In this document: one piece after another, positions 25,401 to 40,400 of the stretch
Numbering within the stretch: the stretch's first letter is position 1
Layout of the letters: the number at the start of each line of letters is the position of its first letter
Source: Clytia hemisphaerica
Taxonomy: Eukaryota > Cnidaria > Hydrozoa > Leptothecata > Clytiidae
Direction: 5' to 3'
Assembly (NCBI GenBank): GCA_902728285.1
Contig: CACVBU010000939.1
Coordinates: 434,001-498,000 of the forward strand
Length of the DNA stretch: 64,000 nucleotides
Notes under the pieces: model-generated
Databases searched by the model: none
What the model was told of the DNA's origin: nothing
Seen by the model: the letters and a program-made list of their open reading frames with translations, nothing else
Position numbers and translations under genes: made by a program

Positions 25401-28400
25401 AAGGTCTCTGTAGGTTATTAAATCACTTCAATTATTTTTCAGTTTCTCCACCCTTTCATCAAAACAATCAATAACAAAAACCGCGCAAATGAGAATTCAG
25501 TATTAAATCGCTTTTTTTATAAGCATACGGGAAAATCGGGTCGAGGCTCAGTATGCTTAGCAGAATCTCATTCTCAGCCTTAGTTTATATGCTTGGACTT
25601 CATTTTGTTGATGTTCTTTGGGTTCATGGAAATTTCGATTTTTTAAGTGGGAACATTGATTCGGCTCAAAAAATTACAGTGTTTTTGTAATTTTGCGCTA
25701 CAGGCGAAAATCTTTGGTCTAAGAAAGCTAATAAAACAGCTTTAAAAGTAACCCTAAAAAGGTCAGCGTTTTAGAAAAGCTGCACAATTTTTTTTTGCAT
25801 TTCAGATGGAGGTATGCTTAGCATTGTGCTTACTTTTTACCGAGTTTGAGCCTAAGTATACTTATAAACGTTGTGCTTACAAAAAATAGCGTATGTCGTT
25901 ATACACAGACATACGGCGATAGATTGTTAAAAGCACTTATTGCAGTTCTCAAGTTTTTTTCACGAGCTTTTAGTGAACGGTGTCTAATGAGGTTATACTG
26001 TGCATTGTGTAAAGGGAGCTTTAAAAGATGTAAATCGAAAAATAACAACGGTTACTTTAGCAAAAGTAAAGGGGAGCTAAAATAGGCGCTTATACAATAA
26101 CAGAACAAAAAGCAAGAGAGATATTTAATGTGAGGCTTTTAACATTTTATCAGTCAAAGTACAGAAGAAATATCCAAAATTAAATATTCTTTGTGTAAAA
26201 AATTGAGTGAAGATATTCAGTGGTGGTTATTCGACGCGAGAAAACAATATAATGTAGAGAGAAATGAAATCTTGATGATATAAGGAAAGATATAGTGACC
26301 TGAGAGCAAAGTAATTTGAAGCTCGACGACACAAGTCGATGAAGTTTGAGACCTTGTAATCTATTGAGTAATCTATGTAACCATTTTGTTTACTTAAGTG
26401 AAGTGGAAATAAGTATTGAAAGATGTGTTACAATTTTTCATGAAATTGGAGTTGAGTGAATTTAGTATAGAGAGGGGCGATACATATGTATTGAGGTTTG
26501 TTACACGCTGTTTTGAACTGTGAGAATCGAGATTTTTTTTTGGGCACAAAAGGCGGAGATGAGGGGTGAAGAGCCTTCCTTGTTAAAGAAAAGGCGGAGA
26601 TTGATACATGACGCTGTGAGAGATGGGAACGTGTGCCAGTTACGTTATCTTCTCAAAAGACGTGGCGAAAACGTCAATACGCAGGATGACCAACGAAAGA
26701 CGGCGTTGATCATTGCCACCGAAACGAAATATACGTCGTTGAAAATACAACGGATTATTTTGCAGTTGATACTTGACGCGCAACCAGATGTTAATTTGAA
26801 GGATCGCGAGAAACGGAGCGCACTTACGCATGCGTGTAAAACGAATAACGTGATGGCCGTTCATTTAATATTGCGTGAACGTGTCCACGATTTATGTTTC
26901 GATTCGCGGGATTCAGACGGCATGACGTCCCTTATGCACGCCGTTCGAAACGGGAATTATAAAATTGTCAAAATTTTATTATCGCCATGGAAACGGTTTA
27001 GTCTCAGCCTCGTTTTGGAGAATAAATATGGCGAAAATGTGATGGATATTGCATTGTTGGAGAATAATAGACAAATAATCGACCTTTTGAAGGAAAATGG
27101 CTTCAGTGCACAAATTCCATACTTGACAACACCGACCAATCAGAGAGCGAGTACAGCATCACGTGGTACAAGAGAAAACAAAAACATTACATGTACACTT
27201 CGACGCGTCAAATCAAGTATTCCCGCCTTCAACCGAAAACAAAACAAGATTTCAGACAGTGGCCTGTCAACCATTTCCACCACTTCAACTTATGATCAAA
27301 CAAAACAAAACTTGCATCATCTATTCGACCTATATTCCGAACAATTGAGTCCATCATACAAAGCAAGTGCTAAGCCATTGCCTCTTAATGATCGAGACGA
27401 TTTAGAATCTTTAGACTCGCTTGCCTCAATCCAAAGTTTTCGAAGTGTGCGGTGTCGAGATAAAGATGAGAACGACACGATGGAACAGTTTTTACAAAAT
27501 CTCCGACTGTCTGACCAATCGAGGCAGGGAAGGGCTAGGAGGACTGGTGCTAGTCTCGTTGTTCCAAACAGCGGTCGATCGAGAAAGATTTCAGCACCTT
27601 GTTTCCCCAGTAATCCGATGTATAAACCGGTTCTATCGAGACGAGAAATCAAGTCGGATTTGATAACTCATAAAGAATTTTAAATTAATATTATTATGAA
27701 AAAATAATAACTGTTAACTTATTGGAGTTGACAGAGTATTATAAAAAGTTTTGTAAATCTTACAGTGCATTTTATAAAAAGAATTTTTGATTATCTTAAA
27801 AATGGTAGCTTTAGAATTCATTAACTTTTTTGAGATATTTTTAACAGGTCAATTAATAAAGGGCCCAAGTACACTTCAAGTTCGAAGATCAATCTCCGTG
27901 TCAACTAAGGCGGGATATGGTGGAAAGATTAGTGACAGGACGAAATTCATACCTTTAATTTGTTTGTCGAAAATGTCTTCGTTCTTTGTTTGATTTTGTT
28001 GTTTTAAAAGGGCGTTATAATCTTCCATTGTCAACACGCCCTCACGCCCTCCATTCGTCGACATCGAGATTTTGCACGCCAAGTAAAAGGAAAATAACAA
28101 TTGATGGCCGGCGCTAAGGGCGAAAGTAACGAGGCGGTAGAATGTTTCAGTAATGACTTGAGTCATGGTCTTTATAAATTGTTTGTTGTCATTCATACCC
28201 ACGGCGTATAGTAAAGTGCGCCTTCGACGTTCGATTGAACTCAGCAACGCAAACTCTTTTGCTTCGTGTAAACGTTTCTAAACAATGAAAATTTTTACTT
28301 TGACAATCGTAAGAAGTAGATTATGATTTTTTGGAAGAGTGGTTGAAAACTAAGGATGCGTCGCGAGTTGATAGGTAAATTAATTCAAGAAGAAGCTTGA

Positions 28401-31400
28401 CCACTTTTATTTAGCAAAATAGAAGAGAATCTTACTCTCGCACTAGAAGGTCGCCTTCCTTCTTCCACCGCAGCAGCAGCAGGTGTAGCGAGACATTTAC
28501 GAAACATTTCCATGAACCATGCCAACGAGAACTGGTACATCGAGTCGATGGAGGCCAGATCTGCTGCAATGAAATATAACAAAGAACCTCGCACAGCGAG
28601 CGGTAAATACACTTTCCGCTTTTGACCAAGTTCTGACTCAGTCTTTTCTGCAATAGCGACACGTTTTTTAATCTCAGATGCTTTTGTCTTACTATTGTCC
28701 AGTGTTTGAATCAACTCTTCATTATCAAGTAAGTTTCCTTCAGACTTGTGGAGGAGGTTTAGAGCTATATCTTCTAGTTGTCGCAAATAAAGTTTCTCTT
28801 GAACTAAATTGCGTAGTAGTTCGTTGCGTTTATTTTCCAGTTCAGGATTTTCTTGTTGTACAATCTTGGAGAGGATTTGATCTGTGATCCCGTTTGGAGT
28901 GACTATGAAATTGACCACCATCACCTTGATGCAAAGCTCTGGTAAAGCTTTCGGATTGTTTTCATTTGTGAGAATGTACAAGCGGAATTGCGGATTGTAT
29001 TCAATTTCTGAGTCACCGAGAGTTAAAATGGATTGATTGCCACGTTTGACGATACTTTTCTTTAGGATTGGGTCGAGCGAAGGGTCCAATGAAGCACTTG
29101 CATTCTGCAAAAAAATGGTGAAGAATTTTAGAGGAATTTTGTTAAATTTGTCCTGTGTTTTTACCCCCACCTTGAGAGAGAATTTTGGAAACGAAAATTC
29201 AGAAGGAAATTTTGTAATAAAGTTTCGACATAATTCTTTTCAGTGTGCGATAAAAAACGGTTATGTGATGAATAACAGTGACAAAATTTACCCACAAAAA
29301 ATCTTCAACAAGGAAAGCTTCCACACTAAGGTGAATAAATCGAAAACTTATTAAGCTCCACAGCTTACCTGCATAATTACAGAAGCACCAAGTCTTATGG
29401 AGCTTTCCATGACTTGCATGAGGTTCTTCGCAGAAGCGTCAACAATCTTCAGCACATTTTCTCGCTCCATGGATTTGATCCAATAAAGAGCTTGCCGTTG
29501 AGGGTCGATAATGAAAGGCCAGTGTTGTGTGGTTTGTATGAACAATGCGTTCTCGATAGAATGTGTGTCGTGAGGCAGACCAAAGTTCAACCAGTCTTGA
29601 ATTTGGATTTGACTTGTCACTGATGTTGAGAGTTGGAATCCATCGCGAATCTGAAGAAAATGTTTCAGGCGTTTAGTGAAAATTCACGCAGACAAAACTT
29701 TAGAAGTATAACATATATTGACCAATGAGGATTGGGATTGTCAGAGCCTGTACTGTGTAGATAATATTTTGTATACAAATGTCGAAAAGTTAGAACAAAA
29801 AGTTATTGCTTGAAAAATCTGTTGTCTTTTCATAGAAATGAAAGAATTAAACATTCAAGAATAGAGTAACCAATAGAATAGCTTCATTTCATTCGGAGCG
29901 AAACCGAACCGTCACGTGCAAACATGGTCTAAGAGAAGGGTTACTTTGATATTTTCGCTGTCCTTGATCTTCGCTTCAATTATTTTAAAGAAGTTGGCGC
30001 GGTAATCTGGAGGGAAAGCACCGATATAAGCTGTTCCTGCTGCCGTAAGGAAAGCATCTGTTATCAGGTAACTGGTGTCATCGTCTAATGTACCGATTGA
30101 TTCCGCCCAACGATCCTATGATGGAAAAGTAAATAAATGAATAAGATATAAATTAATCCAAGGTCACGAATGTTATCTGAAGAAAGATCCCAAAGGAACG
30201 TCAATAAAAAACTAAACATTTAACAGGTCTTCAAAAAGAGCTCTTGTGTTAAAGATAGATGTTTAGTATGGGTTGTATAGGTTAGAGAGGGATCAAAGGA
30301 AACGAAAACAAAATTTACCTTTTCGCTAGTGAGTGCGTTGATAAGCAAATCAGCAGTTTGTAAGCGTTTGATGGTGAGTGCTTTACTGTTTTTAACATCT
30401 TCTAACTGTTGAACGCTCTCTCGATACCGCCTCTCAAGCCCTTGTAATTGCTCTTCAACTTTTTGCAAAGAAGCCTCTTTACTGGCTAGATTCTTCAAAG
30501 CTCTTTGCAGTGCTTGTTGAGCTTCGCGGCATTTCTCTTGTTTGGGACGCACCATTCGGCTGACTGCTGTGTAATGCTCAAGGGCCAGGACCCAAGTACA
30601 CAAACTTTTACACGCGACCGAGATTTTCCCAACTGCGATCGGGTTAAAATCGGATTTCTTAGTATATCTTTTGATGCGGGTGTAGATTTTATCGTCTACG
30701 TTGTTGTAGTCAAAGTTGATTAATTTCTTCAAGAAACCGGGATCAGCAAGCAATAATTTTGCTGTTGGCCAGTCCGGTTTTTCACTCAGGATTATACAAA
30801 CTGCGGAAAGGACCGTCATCACCATGACCGGAGGCTTGGCGTAAGACCGGATCTCTCCAATGTCATATTTATCTGAAAAGTAAGCGACATCGATATCAAG
30901 GCTTGGTCCGAGATTGTTTATTATTTTAGGCATCACTGAGCCATGACATGTTGTCTTAATTTCATTTGACTCACAATCTTCAAACTAAAGAAGGAAGTCA
31001 ATTTGTAATTGATGAAAGACTTTTTCAAGACTTTACAAGCTACTTAAGGAGGGCATGATTTCAGTTTTTCAGTTTAGTTTTAATTCGAATTAATGAGAGT
31101 TATTTGACTGTGATTATGAGCGAAATATCGTAATAGATAATAGAGTTGCATCTACTAATGGATACGTTCGCCTTATATTCTACCCGTGGCTTTGTAGTGT
31201 TCTGCGATTCAGACTACAAAAACCTGAGCACTGAAAAGAAATCGTACTTAAGGTATCTAGCGCGGCGGTGGCAGCTTCAAGTTGAGGTAGTGCAGCGTCT
31301 AAATCTTTCTGTGCTTCGTAAGCAACAGATTCCACTTTGCGTGTTTCGAAATCGGTGACTTCTTGCTCTTTCTTAACCACAGCTCGTACTCTGTCCACTT

Positions 31401-34400
31401 TTGTACGATCTTCTTCAATTTCCACCATCAAGTCTTCCGTTGCCTGGAAAGTATCATATTAAAGATGGCAGTCTATGAGTATGGTTGCTTTTGCGCGGAC
31501 AAAACAGGCCAAAAAGGTAAAAAAGGTAAAAAAATCTCAAATTTATCACTCAACAAAGTTTTATTTTTAATTACATACTGGTCTAAGCACCAAGTGACCA
31601 GTGAAGGTGACCGGGATTATATTTGTTCTTCTAAAGGCCAAGGTAAGGGTCAATAAACTAAATTTGTAAACAGGAAGTACTATCCACTAAAAAATAGACT
31701 TCAATCTTTAAATGCACCATAGGCTTGGATAAACGGTTAAATGGATTACCTTGGTTTTCTGTTCGAGAATGGGACCCAGTGAAATAAGTTCATCTTGCAT
31801 TTTCAGCACGTTCTCATTGGTGTATTCCAACTTCAGCAAACCACTCCTTAATCTTTCTAACTTGAATTCTTTCTTTGCTTTCCGTTGAAGAAAAATCTTC
31901 TTGAAAAGTAAAATGAAATCCAAAAATGATTTGGGCGTGACATGGAAATGACGCCCTAGCTCATTCAGAAAGCGTTTACACATATCATTGGCGGTGGAAT
32001 GTGTGAATACCAGGATATCTAAGAATGCACGAGGAATATTGATCGCTTCTTGCAGACTTTTATCCAGGATGAATTTCTCCGCGACAATACTCAAAGCTTC
32101 AGCAGGCCACTTGTTATACCAGTCGACAGTCGAATAATTGATTATAGCTGGATATACACGACAACGTTCTTGAAAGTGCTCTGTGAAGGGGCTCGTAGAG
32201 AAGACGACGTGTAAATTCTGCTTAACGCGTTGCTTGAACAACTCGAACAGGCTCTCCATGGAATCATCAGATGATTGGCGAATGTTTTGATCACTTCTGA
32301 GTTTGACGGAAATGTTTTCTTTACCTTCGCTGTCGAAGAAGTTTGAGAATCCGGAACCACTCATCAAACTGCACACATACTCCATGAATGATTCCTATGG
32401 GAGAAAGTTAAATTGAGCACATTGAGTAATTAGGTATTCAACAAAGACATGTCTCAATAATTTAAACCTCTTTAACTCCAATGTCTCCTTAACTGAAATA
32501 AATTTTCTGGTCCCTTCAGTTAACAAACCCTCATAAACCAATCTTAATAACTCGAAATTTAGAACAAGCTTGTGTTCCCGTGCATGTTTGAGTTATGGGT
32601 ACTCAACTGTATATAGGTAAGATGTGATGTTATGCGATGTGAAATCGACTCGTCTGCCCATCCTAGCATGACAAAAGCACAATCGATAGGAAAATTTGGA
32701 AGGGGCCAGCCAGGCAAACTACGGGTATGTCGGTGATAAGAGTATGTTTTTCAAGATAGCAGAAATGCACTTTAAGGGTTAACTTTTTGATAAATACACT
32801 CTTAGGGTGGAAATTTCAGCAAATCCAGGGAAAATTGCCCGAAAATCCTGATTTTTTGCTCTAAAATAGTTAAAAATTTGAGAAAAATGCAATGTAAGGG
32901 TATCAAACTCACCTGTACAATGTTTCGATCGTTCAAGAAGAAAGTTATTTTGATCCCTTCGACACCCGCTTTCAGAAGCACTTTCTTTATGTCTTCCTTG
33001 AAATCATTGATACAATAATTCTTCGAGACAGTTGGTTGATAAAACTCACAGAACTGCATGTAACTTGCTAGCTGGATAACCGATTTTTTGCCCGTTCCTC
33101 CAATACCAATCATTAAAAGATGCCCACCAGTCTGTCGGAGAACGCGGGCGGCCGCCACAATATGTTGACAGTATTGAGGAAAGAGAACAAGATTCATGGG
33201 TATGTCACGACCCGCAACGCGTGCTCGGTCGTAATAATCCTGAAAAATGAAAATTAAGGCTTGGAAGAATTTAAATCTAAAAGATTTTAAGTTTGGTAAT
33301 TCCATTTAGTTTCCGATGGAATTCTTTGTTCTTAACAGTAAATTATAGCTAAATATAGCTATGATAAGGTACACTTAGCAGAAACCGTTGATAACTGACC
33401 TCAATAATGGAGACAAGTTTTCTTTGGTCACGGATGCATTGATAAACTCTTTTCTCTTGAATCACGTTGATCTCCACAAAGTCACCGAAGGTGCCTGAAC
33501 GATCGAAACAAAAGAATGGATCACAAAACAGTGGCTTGCTTAAACGGCTCATTTTGAGATTAGCTTCGTATTGTTTTCCAAAACAGAGAGGGGGAATAGT
33601 AGACAGGAAAGAACTTTGACAAAGGCAAATTCAGTTTATTCTAAAAAGGTTTGAGATTATGATCAACCTCGTAACATTGAAATTTGTGGTTTACATTATA
33701 ACTTTACCTGAAAGAGACCTCCAATAGTAGATTATCTAACTTACCTGTCGATTGGAAGTAAACGCAGAGGAAAACTATCAAGATTTTAATTAGAATAGAG
33801 GAATGAGCAGGAATACCTTTGTTTGTCAATAGCCGGTCTTTGTTCCATTTGGTTTTCAAGAAATCATGAATTTGATCTAACAACACTAAATTGAAGATGT
33901 TCTCGTCTTCTTCATTGATCAATCGATCAAGAAAGATTCGAGACGTTTCGTGAATAAGAAGCTCGATGAACTGATCCTTGGTGCGAATGACAGTCGAACT
34001 TGCATGCAATACTCCTGTCACAACCTGTGGACATACAAACTTAACGTGAGTCGGTACCAAACCTCACTTATAAATGACAACTAAAAAGATTTTTAAGAAA
34101 TTATGTATATCACCAAACCTATTTTAGGAAGTAATATTTTAGCACCAGTGTGGAGAGAGATATTTGATTTAGAGACCACCCAATTTTAGCCTTTCAGGAA
34201 TTTACTTTTCTGTATAGAGTTTAAGAAATTTATTCTGTAAACCAGTCAAAGATAGAGTCTTATGGAGTCATAAAACACTAAATGGAAAAGGATCTTGATT
34301 GATACCTTTGTTATATCTCGGATGTTGAACATGTAATGACTCTTAGCCGGAATCGTCCGCAATTTTAACGTAAGTTGATTGAAAATTCCCAGCAGCGTAG

Positions 34401-37400
34401 AAATGATACCCGATCGAAGTGTGATGACTTCGGGTGTAAAATCGATTGGATCGATAACACGTGTCATTCGAGTATAATAAACGTGGTGCAAAGCCTGAGC
34501 TGAGGGATGTGGGAGACACAAAGTGCTAAGATTAAATATATAGACAAAATGTTGTTACATTGAAATCTTTCGTGCTCAATGCCGTGCGGCATTTTTTATG
34601 ACTTCGAAATGCTAACGAACTTTTTTATTATTGAAAATCTACCAAGGCATTTTGTGAAAGTTTAAAGTTAATTAAGGTGTAAAGGGACACATTCGTTTGA
34701 TACGTAACAAAAAAACAACTTCTCAGACTAGTTTGTTTCAATGAAAAAGATTCACCTGAATTTTTGAAGAAGTCTTTTATTTTTGACCAAAACATCCTTC
34801 TGTCCACCTCCACAGGCAGCCACAAGAGTGGTATTAAAAATGTTTTTCCAGTGCAATTCCTTTGTGTGAAAGAAGCCGCTATACACAAGTTGATCACGGA
34901 GGATTTCTAGCGGTGGCTGTGCGCCAAACTCGTCCGCTTTTGGCATCGTCATGTCATCAATGAATAAAATCACCTGCAAATTAAAAAACAATTATTATAA
35001 TGTCAAGTTGGATTCCCTCATTCTGAGAGTGTTCAGACCGCAAAAAACATAATATTCCTGAGAAACGATGTTCTGAAGAAAAGCAATCTCAGTGAAAGCA
35101 AGCATCATAAAGACTAGAGACAAACATATAACAAGATGTATTAAACTACTGGAGAGAAGTCTATCAATCTGTTGATGAGAGAGCTGTTACCTTTTCGCCA
35201 TGTCTTGTACCATACGCATCTCGGCCTCGCTTACTCAATTTTGACAACAACGCATTCTTTGGTCGATCAGGTGAGGTCAACGCAGAAAAAGTCAGCGTAG
35301 AAGTCAACACTCTTTCATCCGGCTCTTTGTTTTTGAGAGACATTTCTTGAAATAGAAAGTTGGCATCGTTGGCCTTTCTAATGCTTCGTTGATGCAGAAC
35401 GGCCCCTAAGATACTGTTCCTGGCTGGATCGCTACCTCCTGGTTGATTGAGCTTCGAAAGAGTTTCTTTGATAATTGTTGTCTTTCCATACCCAGCATGA
35501 CCAGCCAAAAGCAATGGAACACCATGTAGCGAGAGTAGAGAAATGAGAAAAGTATAACAAAGTGTACTGGGTGTAGGAATGAGGCTAGTGGTTTTAGTCT
35601 GTGCATCAGCCTCGCTCGTGAGTGTTGCATTAAGGACAAGATGATCCCATAACATGAAAGAACCCTTCTCAAAATCCACATAATAGGAATACAAAAGATT
35701 TGCACCAGCTGGCATCACGACGTCAGTGTTCTTGTCAAATATATCGCGAGCAAACTGATCAAAGTCTTGCCGTATGGTGTTGTTCTCTAGGCCTTCGAAT
35801 GACGGGATATGACAATATTTATCGATTTCTTCTGCTTCCTCGTCAAGGCAATTAAAATGACCACCGAAAGACCACGTGTACGAGAAAATGAACAATTTAC
35901 AAAGAAAAGGTTCGATGTTCGCTGGATCCTGTTGGATGTAAAGACGTTTTTTAGTTTTTTTGTTTTTGCTGGATGATCCACCCATGCCACCGTAATTGAA
36001 CATTAGAGTTGAGAAATCGATCAACATATTATCTCCTGTTTCCTCGTGCGAGTCTTCCCCTTCTTCGCTTTCCTCACTTTCCACCAACCCACCTTCTTTG
36101 TAAATGTAATGAAGAAATGCATCTAAAAGGTTACATAACATTTGAACGACACTCAAATCAGGCACATCTGTGAACCGGTGTTGTGCGTTATCGCGTAAAA
36201 ACTGCAGACCAGGTTCGATACTTATTTCAAACAAACTCCATAAATAATCACGTTGCTCTTCAGGGATTTTAATGACCCGTAGTTTGTTTAGCCATGATTT
36301 GACGGAAGGCTGCCATCCCAAATCTTGTGGATCCTAAAAGGTGGAAATTTACTCTTCTTTTCCGTTATCCGGGACAAAATCATTCGAAAACTGACTTGAT
36401 TTTATAAACAACAAGCAACATGCTGAATGGACCTACCTGATGATGAAAGCTAGATAGCAATGCGAAAAGAAAAATGAAAAAAATCATTCAGAAAGTATAG
36501 CGTTTAGCGAAAATACACAACACAATAAATTCATCATTGATTGTTGATGGAAGGAGAGGGAAGGGTTGTAGGGAAAAAATAAATAGGAATTTCTGGTCGC
36601 AAAAATCAGTTTTATTGACAATTGAATCATACTTGATGGTGAGCATTGTTATCAATAATGTTTTTGTTTGAAAAACATAGAAATATAAGGAAAAAATCCA
36701 ATGAAAATCTGCAAAAACGGCGATTTCCGGCATTTTCAACCGGAAAATCGAACTCGGCCATTTTTTGAGCATTGCGAATACGCATCTTTCTGCAAAAAAT
36801 CAGAAAAAACTAAAAATCAAAATTCGAGAAAAAGCATATTTCAGGCACTTTCCGCCGGAAAAAATTTTTTCTCAAAAATCGGACTCAGCCATGTTTTGGG
36901 CATTGTTAATACGCATCTTTGAGCAAAAAATCAGAAAAAACTAATGATAAAATCTCGAGAAAATGCCAAAAAAACAGTTTCCCGGCATATTTCCGGCATT
37001 TTCGGCCGGAAATAAATTCTTTTCGAAAATCGGGCTCCGTCACAATTTAGGTATTGACATTTTGCATTAGTGTGCAAAATTTCATGAAAAAATATAAAGT
37101 ACAGCTCAAGAAATTCAAGAAATACCGCTTTTCCGGCGAAAATCGGCTGTTCCGGCGATTTTTAGAAAGTTCCGGCTTCAAAAATCACTGAAATGAAATG
37201 AAAAAACAACCAATTATGTGGAAAAAGTCCAATGAAAATCCAGAAAAACGGCGATTTCCGGCATATTTCCGGCAGGAAATTTTTTTTTTTAAAAATTGGA
37301 CTCGGCCATGTTTTGGGCATTGTTAATACGCATCTTTGAGCAAAAAATCAGAAAAAACTAATGATAAAATCTCGAGAAAATGTCAAAAAACCAGTTTTTC

Positions 37401-40400
37401 CGGCATATTTCCGGCATTTTCGGCCGGAAAAATTTTTTTTTCCAAAATCGGGCTCCGTCACATTTTGGGCATTGCCATTTTGCATCATTGTGCCAAAAAT
37501 CAGAAAAAACTAAATAGCCGATCCTGAAAAAAGCTGGTAACGAACGGACGAACGAACGGACATCGGTTAATTTATAGGACCTCTACCCCCACCGGGGTAG
37601 GTCCAAAAAACGTTCAGCTAACAGAATATGGACAACACGCATGTGTACCAATATTCAAGTAGAAGACTTAACATTTGGGACAATGGAAAGGTTAAAAAGG
37701 CGATTCATCAGAGAATTTGAAAAATTAGTGAACAAAGTGTCTCCACCAATTCATAATATTCATGACATGTTACCTACACGCCTCCCGGTCACCTCCCGGT
37801 TTTAGCCAGTAGTGGCAAATTTAAACAAGACAAAAGTTGTATAAAATTTGCCACTACTGGCAAAAATCGGGGTCTTTCCGTAGAAAACATTACGTCATGA
37901 ATATCATGAATAGGCAACTCACCATGAAGACCATACCACAACGACTGATGGTAGCCGGAGATGCGTGCACCAGTGAATCAACTTCAAAGATCACTTTCAT
38001 ACTCGGTAACATCGATATACGTTCACCATTTGATAGACAAAGTAACTGAAAGAAAATTTCGGAGATTTAGACAGAGGTTCTTATAAGAGAGCGATATCAA
38101 TTCGTACAAATATCGAAAGGAATTTTTATATCGCATTCTTTTTGTTGAGCCGTTTGTTACTATTTTTACTATGTTTTTTTATTAACGGAAACTCTTGGAT
38201 TTTAAACCAGTGACCTTTGTCAGGATACACAACGCTGACTATGGCAAATTTAAGAAGCTATTTTGTTCTCTTGATGTGAAGCTTACCTTAGTATCATCGA
38301 GTACGGTATTGAGATTTTCCACCCACAGAGTATCAACTGGTCCATCAAAAACAATCCATTGGTGAAGACTTTTACCAAACTGTTTATCGCCTTGCATTGC
38401 CTTTAACTCATCTAGAAAAATAAAAGAATGAGTGAACGATTAACAAAATTGTAGCAGAAGATTTAAACATCAAATTTTTCAAGATTCATAGGTAAAACGA
38501 TGTTAAAAATTGTGACATCTTCACATAATAAGATACTTTCTCCCAATTTTAGTATTTGGAGAAGCAAGCAAGCGAACGATTGAAGAAGTGAACGAGCAAA
38601 AAACAAACGCACGAGTAAACGAGAAAAACTGAAAGAATCAAACTCAAACCTTCAGTGGGAAGTAAATCTTCTTTACTTTTCTCTTTCCCATGATGCTCTT
38701 CTTTGTCTGAGGGTTTTTCAGTGTTTTGGAGCGCGTAATTTCTGATGGCATAAGAGAGGATACCGTCTGTCCATTCAGCAGTATTGGCATCAAACTGTCC
38801 GTACAATTCACCAAGAGTCAATGCTTTAGGATTGATTGTTACCATAGACACCACATCAGATTTTGATTTTTCCTAAATTAAAAAAAATAATTGAAAACGC
38901 TTAAGTTAAACATTCTGTGAAATGAGTGAGTGTATTTCAAAAAGGTTGCATCGCTTACTCTGGCGCTGTGACATGATGGGTTGAAAGATGTAATCAATTT
39001 TTCTTTTACAGCAAAACCTCCAATTAACGGACACTCTAAAAGGCAGACACCTCTGATTAGCGGACAATTCTATTTTTCCCGGCCATTTTCTAGTGAAATC
39101 CTCATAAAAAAGTTTAAAAAACGTGGACATTCAATTAGCGGACTCTCCAATTAGCGGACAAAGTTTTTTGGACGAAATGACCAAAACCCTACTTTTTCCT
39201 CTCTAGTTAGCGGACATCGACGGTTAAACTGGTCACAGACAAATTAGACAGGATTGATTTATCCAAACTATTATCTCTTAAACATTTCAAAGTTTCACTG
39301 AACAAATTGCTTAGACGTTTGGAGCGTTCGTTTTATCCAGTCGATGAACTTGCTTACGTCATAAAAATGATAAATTACAGGGACCTCAAGAGTACTATGA
39401 TTCATAAAAACTAAGTTGTTGCATTTGAATAATCATTTTTTGTTCTTCCATGACCTAGTGTCTCTAGAAAAGCACATCGGACCAAAATTTTACATACTTA
39501 TCCCCTTAATAGCACCTTATACCAAAATTAGGGCACATAATTGAAAAGTTTCTAAAAGGCGAACACCTCCAATTAGCGGATAATAGCCCTATTTCTTCGA
39601 TGTTGTCCGCTAATAGGTTCCACTGGAGACTTTAGTCTTAGGGAAGGAGAGATATCAGTTAAAAGACTAAAAGAGCGAAATCTTCTACGCTACATACTCT
39701 TAGTCAGATTATGAACTCGGTAACGATCCATGATCCACGATCTAATTTTTTATTGGAAGTTTATTGTTGAACTTTTTAACTAACATTTTCCGACTATACC
39801 CAACCCATCTGACACACCCAGCCATCTGCAAGGTTCCCCGCCATACTAACGCGCCATATATGCTATGTGTTTCTGCCGAAAGCGCATCTGGTAGGCGTCC
39901 ACTGGTTTAATTTTATATAACACCAGCTCCCCTCTCTCGCACAGTAGCTTGACAGACACAAAATATGAAATTGTTTTAGTATATAGAGATGAAAATGAAT
40001 ATGGATTTGGTACGCATGCGCACATAGAGTTCTTAATTCTTTCCGTGCCCATGTCAAGTGAGTCTTTCCAGCGAGATTTTAAGCCAAAAAGTCAAAAAAA
40101 TGCGAAAATTCAAAAATCAACTTTTTTGAGATTTTAACCGTTGGTGAACGAGTGATCAAAGAACCTCCAACCTCCAACTTTGGCCATTCTGTCATTTAGC
40201 GAATTGATTTGAAGTTTTACCACTGAGCACCTTTCTATCATTCAGTCACGTCCACGCAGGTCCTGCTTTAATTCCCCTAACCTACCCCCCCCCCCCCCCC
40301 CCCCTTAGCTGCCCAGCCCGCCCTTCCTAAATCGGGCGGCTCTAAAAAGAGGAGACTCTAAGCTATCCAACGAGCTATGAACGAGTTTCTAACTCCTTCT

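Larger units (their letters stand above)
25105..27952 (-). other. Dynein intron 23, host of the ankyrin gene
   Basis: 2,848 bp between exon 23 and exon 24 of the dynein gene. It holds a MITE at 25,509 and the antisense ankyrin-repeat gene at 26,559. Confidence 0.88.

Noticed and set aside
27317-27652. 111-codon frame antisense to the ankyrin gene
   Set aside because: Shadow of the ankyrin gene's Ser/Arg-rich tail; no protein features of its own.
36488-37527. Several open frames and a CRISPR-like spacing in the TTCCGGC array
   Set aside because: Repeat units are degenerate, of unequal spacing and lie in a eukaryotic intron; not a CRISPR array and not coding.
40285-40304. Run of 20 C
   Set aside because: Simple homopolymer; possible sequencing-length uncertainty, with no element ends found around it.
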